Below are positions 26,511 to 35,201 of a stretch of DNA of 64,000 nt, in pieces; the first letter of the stretch is position 1, and the number at the start of each line of letters is the position of its first letter. Source of the stretch: Thalassospira povalilytica. Its GTDB lineage: Bacteria; Pseudomonadota; Alphaproteobacteria; Rhodospirillales; Thalassospiraceae. The position numbers and the translations under genes were made by a program. The stretch is from NCBI RefSeq assembly GCF_002844235.1, contig NZ_PGTS01000001.1, positions 186,001 through 250,000 of the forward strand, written 5' to 3'. Under the pieces are notes generated by a model. It was not told the DNA's origin and ran no database searches. It saw only the letters and a list, made by a program, of their open reading frames with translations.

Positions 26511-27329
26511 TCAGGACGCCTTGTCCGAAAGGGTGTCTTGCTGTTTGGCGGCTGCCTGATCGGCCTTTTCCGCGGCAATGTCATCGGATGTCAGCATCGG
26601 CAGGTTGAATTCCTGCTGTGCTTCGGCTTCGAGTTCCCGGGTTCGGGTATCGATGCGGTTCTTGATTTCTTTCATAAAGGTCTTGCGATCAAGATCGGGT
26701 TCGATCGGCTTCATGAATTCCATCGTGACCTTGCCGCCATATTTCATGAAACTGTGACGCCCCCAGAACATGCCGGAATTCAACGCAACAGGTATCACCT
26801 TATATTGCGGGAACGCTTTATACAGCGCATAGATACCCGGATGGTACGGGCGGTCTGAACCGGGTGGTGTTCGCGTTCCTTCCGGGAAGATCACCACCTG
26901 GCGGTTTTCTGCCAGTGCTTCGGCGGCACCTTTGATCATGTCCTTAAGGGCGGATCCACCTGCCGAACGGTCAACGGCAATCTGCCCCGAAAGTGTCAGG
27001 AACTGTCCAAAGACCGGAATTTTCGTCAGTTCCTTTTTCAGGATATAGGCCGGATCGGTAACCACGGTATGGAAGGTCAGTGTTTCCCACGCAGACTGAT
27101 GCTTTGCCACCAGAATACAGGGACCATCCGGCAGGTTTTCCAGTCCGGTAATTCGTTTGCGCATGCCTACCGAATAGCGCAGCATGAACTGTACCAGCCG
27201 ACACCAGGCATGACCGACAAACTGATTGGCCTTGCGCCCAAACAACATTAACGGGATCAGGCTGAGGCACAAAATCGCCGTTCCACCGAAAAACAACACG
27301 TTAAACAGTAACGCGCGGAGGGTTCTCAT
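26511..27329 (-). CDS. plsC: 1-acyl-sn-glycerol-3-phosphate acyltransferase (PlsC-like)
   Basis: This 272-residue membrane acyltransferase acylates lysophosphatidic acid at sn-2. Two hydrophobic segments at the N-terminus anchor it (LLFNVLFFGGTAILCLSLIPLML). The catalytic HX4D motif reads AKHQSAWET, with Glu in place of Asp, a variant I associate with alphaproteobacterial members. The FPEGTR lysophosphatidate-binding motif and the later VIPVALNSG segment are intact. An acidic, Ala/Gln-rich tail follows. It is leftward and separated from the YdcF-like gene by about 100 bp. Confidence 0.9.
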   Translation of the reverse strand: MRTLRALLFNVLFFGGTAILCLSLIPLMLFGRKANQFVGHAWCRLVQFMLRYSVGMRKRITGLENLPDGPCILVAKHQSAWETLTFHTVVTDPAYILKKELTKIPVFGQFLTLSGQIAVDRSAGGSALKDMIKGAAEALAENRQVVIFPEGTRTPPGSDRPYHPGIYALYKAFPQYKVIPVALNSGMFWGRHSFMKYGGKVTMEFMKPIEPDLDRKTFMKEIKNRIDTRTRELEAEAQQEFNLPMLTSDDIAAEKADQAAAKQQDTLSDKAS

Positions 27330-27430
27330 ACAGAAAAGTCCTTCATACGCCTTGGGTCTAAACCCACTTACATGATCTTGATATTTACTGCTTTGTAACA
27401 GCTATATTGCAATCGGAAAATGCCGATTGT

Positions 27431-28150
27431 TCAACTGCCTTTGCCTGTTGCATTCGATGCGGAATAATCCTGCGGGGCGGGGGATGCATCACCGGGACCG
27501 CGCAAGCCCGGATGATTGCCATCGGGCAACCATTGCAACAGCGTGTTGCGCAGGCTGGCAAACATATATTTGTTGAATTCACTGGCAATCAGCGCCGTGC
27601 TTCCCGGGAACCGCCACCAGTTATCGATTTTGACATTATCGGGAAAGACCGGGTGCGGGATGATCTCGACATCGGGCATCAGACTTTTGAATTCAAGCAT
27701 CGATCGCGGCATGTGATAGTTCGCGGTCACAATGCGAAGGCTTTTATACCCTTCTTCATAGACCCAGACCGCTGTCTCCAGTGCGTTGCCGCGCGTGTTT
27801 TCAGCGACATGTCCCAGAACCACACAACAGGATATCAGGCGCGGGTCTGACTTTCCGACCGACAGAAGTTCATCAACTTCAACACCGCGATACACACCGG
27901 AAATGAAAAGCTTGTCAGCCATGCCACGGGTCAGCAAACGGCGCCCTTCCGAAAGGCGTTCACTACCCCCGGTCAGAACCACAATGGCATCGGTATGCTG
28001 ATCGGTGTTTTCGACGGAAACCGGGATCGAGCTGACATACCAGACAAACCCGGCAGCCCACACCAGTGCACATACAATCAACATTGAAAGCAGAAAACGA
28101 AACCGGCGGAACCGGCGACGGTGCTGCACGCTGAGCGGTGGCTTATTCAT
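27431..28150 (-). CDS. YdcF/ElyC-family (DUF218) membrane protein
   Basis: The protein of about 239 residues has one N-terminal membrane segment (RFRFLLSMLIVCALVWAAGFVWYV) and then the DUF218 core: DAIVVLTGGSERLSEGRRLLTRGMADKLFISGVY, later NTRGNALETAVWVYEEGYKSLRIVTANYHMPRSMLEFK, with the conserved nucleotide-binding-like loops. Related proteins (ElyC, SanA, YdcF) act in envelope integrity and undecaprenyl-phosphate metabolism. The ATG at 28150 is preferred; a longer open frame reaches 28222. It follows ftsX on the same strand, typical of Rhodospirillales, and is probably cotranscribed. Confidence 0.85.
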   Translation of the reverse strand: MNKPPLSVQHRRRFRRFRFLLSMLIVCALVWAAGFVWYVSSIPVSVENTDQHTDAIVVLTGGSERLSEGRRLLTRGMADKLFISGVYRGVEVDELLSVGKSDPRLISCCVVLGHVAENTRGNALETAVWVYEEGYKSLRIVTANYHMPRSMLEFKSLMPDVEIIPHPVFPDNVKIDNWWRFPGSTALIASEFNKYMFASLRNTLLQWLPDGNHPGLRGPGDASPAPQDYSASNATGKGS

Positions 28151-28268
28151 GAATGCGAGCCTGGATAGCAGTGCGCGGGCATGTGTTCGGGTCTCCTGAG
28201 GTGGCCAAGGCCATGATCCCAAAAGGGAAGCAGCTCTACAAACGGACTATACGGAGCCGGGCGGCGGG

Positions 28269-29171
28269 TTACAACATTCGGTGCAATACACGAAGAACCG
28301 TGCGTGTTGCTGTGATCCCGGCCACCATCGCAACGATAAAGGGAATGGCCACAATCAGCGCAATGAAAGTCGGGCTAAGGACAAGTGACGGGATCGGCCA
28401 GCCAGCCCGCAGACCAAGCCAGGCGATCAGGGCCGATACAGGAAGGGCAATCAGAAGGCCGATCAAGGCCCCGAAAAACGCCAGCCGCTGGTTATGACGT
28501 CCGAACTGTTTGGCGATATAGCCGTCCTGCGCCCCGATCAAATGGAGCAATTCAATGATCCGATGATGGATCGAAAGGCCCGAACGGGTTGCAAAAACCA
28601 CCGAAAGCATGGTGGCCCCGAACAGCACAACAATCAGCAGTGACAAGGCAAGTTCGACCGAGAAAGCGACATCGGCAATGCGTTCGATCCAGATGCGATG
28701 ATCATCAAGAACCGCCTCGGGCGCAATGACGCCAAGGCGGCTTTCAAGCGCGTCGTAATTGAACCCAGTTTCGGGGGTGATTTCGATAATGCGCGGGATG
28801 GGAAGTTCACTGACAACTTCATCCGGGCCAAGCCACGGTTCAAGCAAGGCCGCCATCGTATCAGGGCTGAGTTCCTCGATCCGGGCAATGCCGGGCATGT
28901 CGGAGACATCATCAATGATTGCATCAACGGTATTTTGCAGCGCCTGTTCACGTTCATCAGGTGACCGGTTGGCAAGTTCGGTTGGCGGGACCTGAATGGA
29001 CAGGCTGCCTTCGATCTGGCCAGACCATTGACCAACGCTGTCATGCAGGGCCGCAAGGCCGACAATCGAAAAAGTCAGCAAGGCCACCATCAGGGCGACG
29101 ATGCTCGGCAAAAAGCGCGAGGATGAATCGCTTTCAAGCGGTAGATGCGATGGATGTGCGCGAAATGCCAT
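28269..29171 (-). CDS. ftsX: Cell division permease FtsX
   Basis: This is the membrane subunit of the FtsEX complex, which couples ATP binding to activation of peptidoglycan hydrolases at the septum. The 300-residue protein has an N-terminal TM (FLPSIVALMVALLTFSIVGLAAL), a periplasmic domain of about 115 residues, and three C-terminal TM segments (ELALSLLIVVLFGATMLSVVFA to FIALIVAIPFIVAMVAGITA). The SQ/RSGLSIHHRIIELLHLIGAQDGYIAKQF loop is typical of FtsX. It lies 51 bp downstream of ftsE on the same strand. Confidence 0.93.
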   Translation of the reverse strand: MAFRAHPSHLPLESDSSSRFLPSIVALMVALLTFSIVGLAALHDSVGQWSGQIEGSLSIQVPPTELANRSPDEREQALQNTVDAIIDDVSDMPGIARIEELSPDTMAALLEPWLGPDEVVSELPIPRIIEITPETGFNYDALESRLGVIAPEAVLDDHRIWIERIADVAFSVELALSLLIVVLFGATMLSVVFATRSGLSIHHRIIELLHLIGAQDGYIAKQFGRHNQRLAFFGALIGLLIALPVSALIAWLGLRAGWPIPSLVLSPTFIALIVAIPFIVAMVAGITATRTVLRVLHRML

Positions 29172-29222
29172 GATCGTCGTTTGGTCCTGTTGATCGGTTT
29201 GATCTTGTCGTTCAGGTCGTCG

Positions 29223-29900
29223 TCAGCCGCTGTGGGTGACATCGTGAAGGGTGCCACCTTCGAGAAGCCACTGCGTATGACCAAATCGCCTGACCAGTTG
29301 CCGGTTATGGGTGGCGATCAGAACAGTGGTGCCCAGTTTGTTCAGTTCTTCAAACAGATATAGCAACCGCATGGCGATTCGGTCATCGACGTTCCCCGTC
29401 GGCTCATCGGCCAGCAACAGGGCCGGACGGCCGATCACGGCGCGAGCGATGGCGACACGTTGTTGTTGACCACCCGAAAGTCGTGATGGTTGGGCATTGA
29501 TATGATCGCCCAAACCGACCCATTCGAGAAGTTCGGTCACGTTTTTGCGGATTTGCAGATCCTCAACCCCGGCGACCCGCAACGGCAAGGCAACGTTTTC
29601 AAAGGTCGTCAGGTGATTGATCAGACGGAAGTCCTGAAAGACGACGCCGATTTTTCGGCGAATCGCAGGCAGTTCTTCGCGCGGGATGCGGATATTGTCG
29701 CGACCGAAAATATTGATTTCGCCACGGGTTTGACGCAACGCCAGATATAAAAGTCGCATCAGCGTCGATTTGCCCGCCCCGGAAGCCCCGGTCAGGAAAT
29801 GGAAACTACCACGGCCCAAAGAAAAATTCAGGTCGCGCAAAATTTCCGGCCCGGATTCGTATCGGACCCCGACATTCCTGAAACTGACAACTTCGGTCAA
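29223..29900 (-). CDS. ftsE: Cell division ATP-binding protein FtsE
   Basis: This ABC-type ATPase subunit of FtsEX has 225 residues. Walker A is GASGAGKST, the Q-loop VFQDFRLI, the ABC signature [14 protein letters not shown], Walker [13 protein letters not shown] and the H-loop ATHN. The start codon is TTG at 29898-29900, preceded by a GGAG ribosome site; no upstream ATG fits. The neighbour ftsX completes the transporter-like complex. A CtrA-type box lies about 225 bp upstream. Confidence 0.95.
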   Translation of the reverse strand: MTEVVSFRNVGVRYESGPEILRDLNFSLGRGSFHFLTGASGAGKSTLMRLLYLALRQTRGEINIFGRDNIRIPREELPAIRRKIGVVFQDFRLINHLTTFENVALPLRVAGVEDLQIRKNVTELLEWVGLGDHINAQPSRLSGGQQQRVAIARAVIGRPALLLADEPTGNVDDRIAMRLLYLFEELNKLGTTVLIATHNRQLVRRFGHTQWLLEGGTLHDVTHSG

Positions 29901-30258
29901 AATCGGTGCTCCATCTGGCAGAATGACGGTCTACATTGGCGTGTGCCGGGGCAAATGATCAAGGGTTTCTCTATGGTCTGGCACGGTTGGAATTCACGTT
30001 TGCCATGACAATATCGGAAATGACCAAATCGGTTTACCCGGATTTCGTATGCTTTCGGATGCCATGTTCGCAGCAATTAGGCAACGATTAGACACCCAAA
30101 TCCGGGCAGCTTCTGTTATCTGTACTTAACAGTCTGTTAAATCGCGGCTATTTACATATAGTGTAATTCACTGCTGACGTGATTGGGGGATCGTCAGTCG
30201 TGCATGCTTTGTTGTCCCCGATGTTTGATGCCGCTGTCATCGAAATGCCAGGTTTGCA
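29901..30258. other. Intergenic region between divergent ftsE and zinc-ribbon genes
   Basis: This region is about 358 bp without a gene and holds the promoters of leftward ftsEX and the rightward zinc-ribbon protein. The right half is AT-rich (TATTTACATATAGTGTAATT near 30150-30168) and contains the perfect TTAA-N7-TTAA box listed separately. I saw no other RNA gene or repeat. Confidence 0.5.
30126..30140. promoter_or_regulatory. CtrA-type box TTAA-N7-TTAA upstream of ftsE and the zinc-ribbon gene
   Basis: TTAACAGTCTGTTAA matches the CtrA cell-cycle regulator consensus TTAA-N7-TTAA exactly and is also a near-perfect inverted repeat (TTAACAG-T-CTGTTAA). It lies 226 bp from the ftsE start codon and 119 bp from the zinc-ribbon gene start. 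CtrA occurs in Rhodospirillales, so direct control of this divergon is plausible. Confidence 0.55.
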
Positions 30259-31086
30259 ATGATCATTACTTGCCCAGAGTGTTCAAAGAAATACTCAGTT
30301 AAAACAGAAGCAATCGGTCCAAAAGGCCGAACCGTGCGCTGTAAAAGCTGCGGCAATAGCTGGCATCAGGACCCGCCGGGGGCAAAGAAGCCTGCGCCAC
30401 AGCCCGCAGCACCGGAAAATGATCTTCCGCCACCCTTCAATCAGGAAGGCTCGCTTGGTGCGGACTTCAATGCCGACCAGATGGGTGGGGGACAAGTTGA
30501 TCCCGGATTTGAAGAAGCGGACAAGATCCCCGATCCGCCGCCCATTCCCCAGCAGCTGATTCGCAATAATCCCAAGCCCGAACCCAAAAAGAAAAAGGGT
30601 ATCGTTGGCTGGATCATCTTCCTGTTGCTGATTGGCGGCATTGGTGCGGGTGGCTATTTTGCCAAGGATTACCTGATCAATCTGTGGCCGCCGGTTGCCA
30701 AGGTCTATGACATGATCGGGCTTGATGTGCCCCATGTTGGCGAAGGCCTTGATATTCGGGAATTGCCGCCGACCCGTGAAGATGAAGACGGTGTTGATGT
30801 TCTGGTCGTCCGTGCCGAGATCGTCAATATCAGCGAAGAACCGCGCGTACTGCCCTATCTTCTGATCGAGCTGCTTGATCCGCTCGATCGTGTGGTCCAG
30901 CGCAAAAAGGTTCCGCTGATCTATGACGAATCCAAAGTGCCCGCCGGTGCTGAAATGCCGATGGAACAGCAAATGTTGCCGGTTGGCGAAAGCCTGACGG
31001 TCGAAACCAAAATCCGTCGTCCGAACCCGACGGCAACCCGGTTGCAGGTTACCTTCCTTGATCCGCGCGAAGCGGTCGAGCCGTAA
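30259..31086 (+). CDS. MJ0042-type zinc-ribbon membrane protein with DUF3426-like domain
   Basis: The 275-residue protein starts with an MJ0042 zinc ribbon (CPECSKKYSVKTEAIGPKGRTVRCKSCGNSW, four Cys in CxxC pairs at about residues 5, 8, 28 and 31), then a Pro-rich linker, one TM segment near residues 113-136 (KKKKGIVGWIIFLLLIGGIGAGGYF) and a DUF3426-like domain (LVVRAEIVNISEEPRVLPYLLIELLDPLDRVVQRKKVPLIYDESKVPAG). The family is widespread beside ftsEX in alphaproteobacteria; function unknown. A potential CtrA box lies upstream. Confidence 0.9.
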   Translation: MIITCPECSKKYSVKTEAIGPKGRTVRCKSCGNSWHQDPPGAKKPAPQPAAPENDLPPPFNQEGSLGADFNADQMGGGQVDPGFEEADKIPDPPPIPQQLIRNNPKPEPKKKKGIVGWIIFLLLIGGIGAGGYFAKDYLINLWPPVAKVYDMIGLDVPHVGEGLDIRELPPTREDEDGVDVLVVRAEIVNISEEPRVLPYLLIELLDPLDRVVQRKKVPLIYDESKVPAGAEMPMEQQMLPVGESLTVETKIRRPNPTATRLQVTFLDPREAVEP

Positions 31087-31106
31087 GGAACCCGATCGAT
31101 CAAATC

Positions 31107-31139
31107 AAAAGGCAGCGTTGTCATACGCTGCCTTTTTTG
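31107..31139. terminator. Intrinsic terminator between the zinc-ribbon and DUF4175 genes
   Basis: An 11-bp stem AAAAGGCAGCG/CGCTGCCTTTT with an 8-nt loop is followed by a T-run on the plus strand and has a shorter T-run on the minus strand. It serves the two convergent genes. Confidence 0.85.
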
Positions 31140-31180
31140 TGTCTGGGGTACCTTGGTCCTTGTTGGTGGGCTGGTAATGC

Positions 31181-33613
31181 TCAGAACCGTTTCAGCAATC
31201 TGTCGATATATTCCTGTTCGATTTGCGGGCGATCTGGATCACCGGACCGGCGGCGCAATTCCTGAAGGATGCGCCATGCCCGTTCCAGGGTATTCACATC
31301 GGGAATGATGGTGGTGCCATCGCCACCGACCGGGCGGCCCAACGGGTCCCGGCGGCCGGTTCCTTCCAAATCTTCGAGCATCGGGGCCATCTGGCTCAGA
31401 CCTTCAAGTGCGCGGCTGATCTCGCCAATGCCCTGTTGCAAGGCTTCCATCGCCTGTCTTTGGAACTGCAATGCCTCGTGTGAGCGGTTATGTCCAAGCG
31501 CATCTGCAGCCCCGCGCATGGCATCAATGACCGTATTCATGCCGCTGACATCACCAAACTGGTTGATACCCGGACTGTTCATGATGTCGGTAGCATCATC
31601 GGCAAGACCCTGTTGCTGATTGGCACGTGGAACCGGGCCAGATTGGGCTGATGAATTGTCGCCCTGGTTCATAAGGTCCTGTTGGCGGCGCGCCAGATCA
31701 CGCATCCCATCAAGCATTTCGCGCAGGGTGGACGTGATGTCCATGCCGCCTTCACCGGTGGTGACCTGCATGTTTTCGACCAGTTCGCGCAGGCGATCAA
31801 TCAGTTGGCGTGCCTGATCACGCGCACCGGCCCGCATCAGCGCATCAATCTGATCAATGATACGCGAAAGATCCTGCTGTTCGAGGGTGGCGGATGCTTC
31901 GGGCTGATCTTCGCCCATCTGGGGACTTTCGCGGGTCAATGCGGCCAGATATTCGTTCAGCGCCTGACGGTATTCCTCGATCAGGCGGGCAATCTCGGTT
32001 TCGGTGATATCGGGGTTTTGTAACGCTTCAAGCAGCCGTTCCTCGGCCTCCATCAGGTTGCGTTCGGCAATGCCGTAACTGCCCCGCTCGACCTCCTCGG
32101 CAATGTGCCAAAGAAGGCCCGCGACATCCTGATGAACAGCACGGTCATGCAGATTTGCCGCCAGCCGGTTTTCGGCAACCGACAATGCAAGAAACACTCC
32201 GATATGCCCATTGAAGGCCTGTGGGGCATAAAGGATTGGCAAGATTGCCTGGTGCATTTCAAGTGCACGCTCGGGATAACGTAACAGCCCGCGTCGGATG
32301 GCAATCAGCTTTTGCGCAACCGGATGGGTGAATTCGCGTTCGGGCAACATCAATGACCTGATGTCGCTTTGTCCGGTTTGACCGGCATTGTCTTGCGACA
32401 CCAACTGGATATTGACCGGCAATCCCGCCCAGGGATGCGCAACAAGATCAATGAAACGTGGTCCTTCTATACGGGTTGGCATTGCTGTTTGGCTGATGCC
32501 TTCGCCGCGAACATCAATCACGATCTTTTCAATCGGGCCATACTGGTCATATGACCCGTCATCGGGGGCAGGCGTGATCACAAGATCAAGCTTCGCCAGG
32601 CCGTAATCATCATTGGCCGTATAATCCAGCCGGACATGGTCGCGCCGGGTTATGGCGGGTGAACTGACAAAGGAAAGGTTTGGTGCCTTGTCCGGCACCA
32701 GTTCGATATTCAGGGTCAGCCGGTCATTGCCCCAGACAGATATGCGCCACTCACCGGATTGTTCGATTGCTGTTGACAGAACATAGCTGTTTTCACTGCT
32801 TTCGGTGAAGTCGCGTGCCCCGTCCGGCGCGGTCAGGGTTGGTTGCCAGATGCTGGAAATGCTGCCATCCAGTGTTGATCCAACCGGGACCTTGACCGTA
32901 ATGACCTTGCTCTCGGTCGTTGGGGTGGTGTCCGTATCACTTGAAGATGAAGTCGTCCCGCTGTCAGATGAAACTGCATTAAATCGCAATACGCGCGGGA
33001 CCTGTCCGGTATAGGCCGGCGGGGTGACCCAGAGTGTCGCACTAAAGTCCGCGGCACCAAGGCGTTGCAGGGGGCTGAACGCCTTTGAAAACCGTTCGGA
33101 TATATGGTCGTGACCGGCAAGCAGCCCGACAAAGATCAATAAAACGGGAATGGCGGTCAGCCCGAAACGGTCAATGCGCGTCAGTGCCGGGATCGGCCGC
33201 GGCAGGCGAAGCTGCCCCAGCGTCCTTTCATGCAGACCCAACTGGCGTTGCCACAGGAAACTGGTCAGCGGATCATCTGTTTCATCAATATGATCTTCAA
33301 GACTTTGCAACGGGTTGTTTGAAAGCCCGTTTTCGATTTCAAGCCGGTGCAGGATATCGCGTCTTGTTGGCCAGCGGAAATTCCGCCACGGGGCGACTGC
33401 GGCAATCATGGTAACGACCGACAAAATCGACAGCAACATGATATGACCGGTGGCCGGCAAAAATTCGAACGTCCCGGTAAGCGTCAATCCACCGGTCAGA
33501 AGCACGATCGATAATGACGGGATCAGACAGGGCCAGGCCGCTTCCCATATCATGACCATGCGCGTTCTGCGCACATGGCGTTCCATTCCGGGATAGGGTG
33601 GTATCAACGACAT
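31181..33613 (-). CDS. TIGR02302/DUF4175 family membrane protein
   Basis: This long protein of 810 residues has two N-terminal membrane segments near residues 30-50 and 58-75, a third near 150-168, then a large mainly periplasmic region: a sheet-rich part (about 190-430), and a helical, Gln/Arg-rich C-terminal half containing ERLLEALQNPDITETEIARLIEEYRQALNEYLAAL and LREMLDGMRDLARRQQDLMNQGD. Families of this type sit next to lysA in many alphaproteobacteria; the function is not established. It follows lysA on the same strand but a terminator separates them. Its start ATG at 33613 has no rival. Confidence 0.85.
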   Translation of the reverse strand: MSLIPPYPGMERHVRRTRMVMIWEAAWPCLIPSLSIVLLTGGLTLTGTFEFLPATGHIMLLSILSVVTMIAAVAPWRNFRWPTRRDILHRLEIENGLSNNPLQSLEDHIDETDDPLTSFLWQRQLGLHERTLGQLRLPRPIPALTRIDRFGLTAIPVLLIFVGLLAGHDHISERFSKAFSPLQRLGAADFSATLWVTPPAYTGQVPRVLRFNAVSSDSGTTSSSSDTDTTPTTESKVITVKVPVGSTLDGSISSIWQPTLTAPDGARDFTESSENSYVLSTAIEQSGEWRISVWGNDRLTLNIELVPDKAPNLSFVSSPAITRRDHVRLDYTANDDYGLAKLDLVITPAPDDGSYDQYGPIEKIVIDVRGEGISQTAMPTRIEGPRFIDLVAHPWAGLPVNIQLVSQDNAGQTGQSDIRSLMLPEREFTHPVAQKLIAIRRGLLRYPERALEMHQAILPILYAPQAFNGHIGVFLALSVAENRLAANLHDRAVHQDVAGLLWHIAEEVERGSYGIAERNLMEAEERLLEALQNPDITETEIARLIEEYRQALNEYLAALTRESPQMGEDQPEASATLEQQDLSRIIDQIDALMRAGARDQARQLIDRLRELVENMQVTTGEGGMDITSTLREMLDGMRDLARRQQDLMNQGDNSSAQSGPVPRANQQQGLADDATDIMNSPGINQFGDVSGMNTVIDAMRGAADALGHNRSHEALQFQRQAMEALQQGIGEISRALEGLSQMAPMLEDLEGTGRRDPLGRPVGGDGTTIIPDVNTLERAWRILQELRRRSGDPDRPQIEQEYIDRLLKRF

Positions 33614-33722
33614 GCGACCGGTCGTCCCTGATTGCCAAAAGTTGCGAGATTAATCGCAATGCTACCCTTTAAAGCTTGGGGTTTTGGCAGGACGGGTCAA
33701 GCTATTCCCGAAGATGTGGCGG

Positions 33723-33758
33723 AAATAAAAAGGGTGGCCCGCAATCAACGGACCACCC
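33723..33758 (-). terminator. Intrinsic terminator of the argH-lptM-lysA operon
   Basis: On the minus strand a 10-bp stem (GGGTGGTCCG pairing with CGGGCCACCC, one G:T pair) is followed by TTTTTATTT, 29 bp after the lysA stop. Confidence 0.8.
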
Positions 33759-33786
33759 GGATGTGTTTCAGGACCGGTCTTATGGC

Positions 33787-35058
33787 TTATGAGTTTCCAA
33801 GCCAGGCCGGGATCTGATCCATATTGATCAGCTGATCGATTTCCTGACGCGGGCGCACAATCGCAAAATTGTTGCCCTTGACCAGAACTTCCGGCGTCAA
33901 TGCGCGGGTGTTATAGGTTGATGACATCACCGCGCCATAGGCACCAGCCGACATGACCGCAACCAGATCACCGGCCTTAAGGTCATCAGGAAGTTTGCGA
34001 TCCTTGCCAAAGGTGTCACCGGTTTCGCAAACCGGACCAACGACATCGACGGTCGCCTGTACGTCATCTTCGCCCTGTTCATCAACCGGGATGATTTCGT
34101 GATAGGCGCTGTATAGTGTCGGACGGATCAGATCGTTCATCGCGGCGTCAAGGATGACAAAGCGTTTGGCTTCGCCGTCTTTGATATACATGACGCGTGA
34201 CACCATGATCCCGGCATTGCCGGCAATCAGGCGGCCCGGTTCAAGGGTGATGTGGCAGCCAAGATGACCGACCGTTTCGCGCACCATCTGTCCATAGGCA
34301 TCAGGAAGCGGCGGTGTTTCACCCTGATAGGCAATGCCAAGACCGCCACCAAGATCAAGATTGCGGATTTCAATGCCTTCGGAACGAAGCTGTTCGACCA
34401 GATCGGCAAGGCGGGTAAATGCCTCGCGGAAGGGGGTCAGGTCGGTCAACTGGGATCCGATATGCATGGCAATGCCGGTAACCTCGATACCGTCCATGGC
34501 CGCAGCATCGCGGTACACTTCAATCGCACGGGTCCAGTCGATGCCAAACTTGTTTTCGGCCTTGCCGGTTGCGATCTTTTCGTGGGTTTTGGCATCGACA
34601 TGCGGGTTGATGCGCAATGCAATACGCGCCTTTGTCCCCATGTCGATGGCAACACGGTTAAGTTCGACCAGTTCCGGGATGCTTTCGACATTGATCTGCG
34701 CGATACCGGCTTCAAGGGCTTCGCGCATTTCGGCGTCGGCTTTGCCCACACCCGAAAAGATGATCTTGGCGGGATCAATACCGGCGCGCAGTGCACGGCG
34801 CATCTCGCCAACCGAGACGACATCAGCGCCAGCGCCAAGATTGGCGAGGGTCTTGAGAACCGCCTGGTTCGAGTTCGCCTTGACCGCAAAGCAGACGGTG
34901 GCATCAAGCCCCTCGAACGCATCGGCATAGACATTGTAGTGACGTTCAAGCGTCGCGGTCGAATAACAGAAAAACGGCGTGCCGACTTTTTCTGCCATTT
35001 CCGGGATCGAGACACCTTCGGCGTGAAGCACGCCATTAATATATTCAAAGTGGTTCAT
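33787..35058 (-). CDS. lysA: Diaminopimelate decarboxylase
   Basis: LysA decarboxylates meso-diaminopimelate to lysine, the last step of lysine synthesis. It is a PLP fold-type III enzyme of 423 residues: PLP Lys in VCFAVKANSNQAVL near residue 60, the GGGLGIAYQGE and EPGRLIAGNAG motifs, and the C-terminal GPVCETGDTFG with the active-site Cys. The start ATG overlaps the lptM stop codon (ATGA), indicating coupling with lptM and argH upstream. Confidence 0.97.
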   Translation of the reverse strand: MNHFEYINGVLHAEGVSIPEMAEKVGTPFFCYSTATLERHYNVYADAFEGLDATVCFAVKANSNQAVLKTLANLGAGADVVSVGEMRRALRAGIDPAKIIFSGVGKADAEMREALEAGIAQINVESIPELVELNRVAIDMGTKARIALRINPHVDAKTHEKIATGKAENKFGIDWTRAIEVYRDAAAMDGIEVTGIAMHIGSQLTDLTPFREAFTRLADLVEQLRSEGIEIRNLDLGGGLGIAYQGETPPLPDAYGQMVRETVGHLGCHITLEPGRLIAGNAGIMVSRVMYIKDGEAKRFVILDAAMNDLIRPTLYSAYHEIIPVDEQGEDDVQATVDVVGPVCETGDTFGKDRKLPDDLKAGDLVAVMSAGAYGAVMSSTYNTRALTPEVLVKGNNFAIVRPRQEIDQLINMDQIPAWLGNS

Positions 35059-35201
35059 TGCGCCGGGTAGTCCCTTGGATATTCATAACCTTTATCGGTT
35101 GGCGGTTCGAGCGGGCCTTTTTTGCCGCAAGCCGCCACCGAAAGACCAAGCATGATTGCCAGTGTGATCACGGTGCCGCGTTTAAGCAAGGCGGGGGTCA
35201 T
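35055..35201 (-). CDS. lptM: LptM-like small lipoprotein (LPS translocon maturation chaperone)
   Basis: A 48-residue open frame sits on the minus strand between argH and lysA, overlapping both by 4 bp (ATGA at each end). It has a short signal sequence and lipobox ([17 protein letters not shown]), with lipidated Cys at residue 25. The CGKKGPL motif is the conserved signature of LptM/YifL, a lipoprotein that helps LptD oxidative maturation in LPS transport. Its position between argH and lysA is the usual alphaproteobacterial arrangement. Confidence 0.88.
   Translation of the reverse strand: MTPALLKRGTVITLAIMLGLSVAACGKKGPLEPPTDKGYEYPRDYPAQ

Noticed and set aside
27411-27428. AATCGG/CCGATT hairpin near the end of the YdcF-like gene
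   Set aside because: The stem is only 6 bp, with no T-run on either strand, and lies almost at the stop codon; too weak to call.
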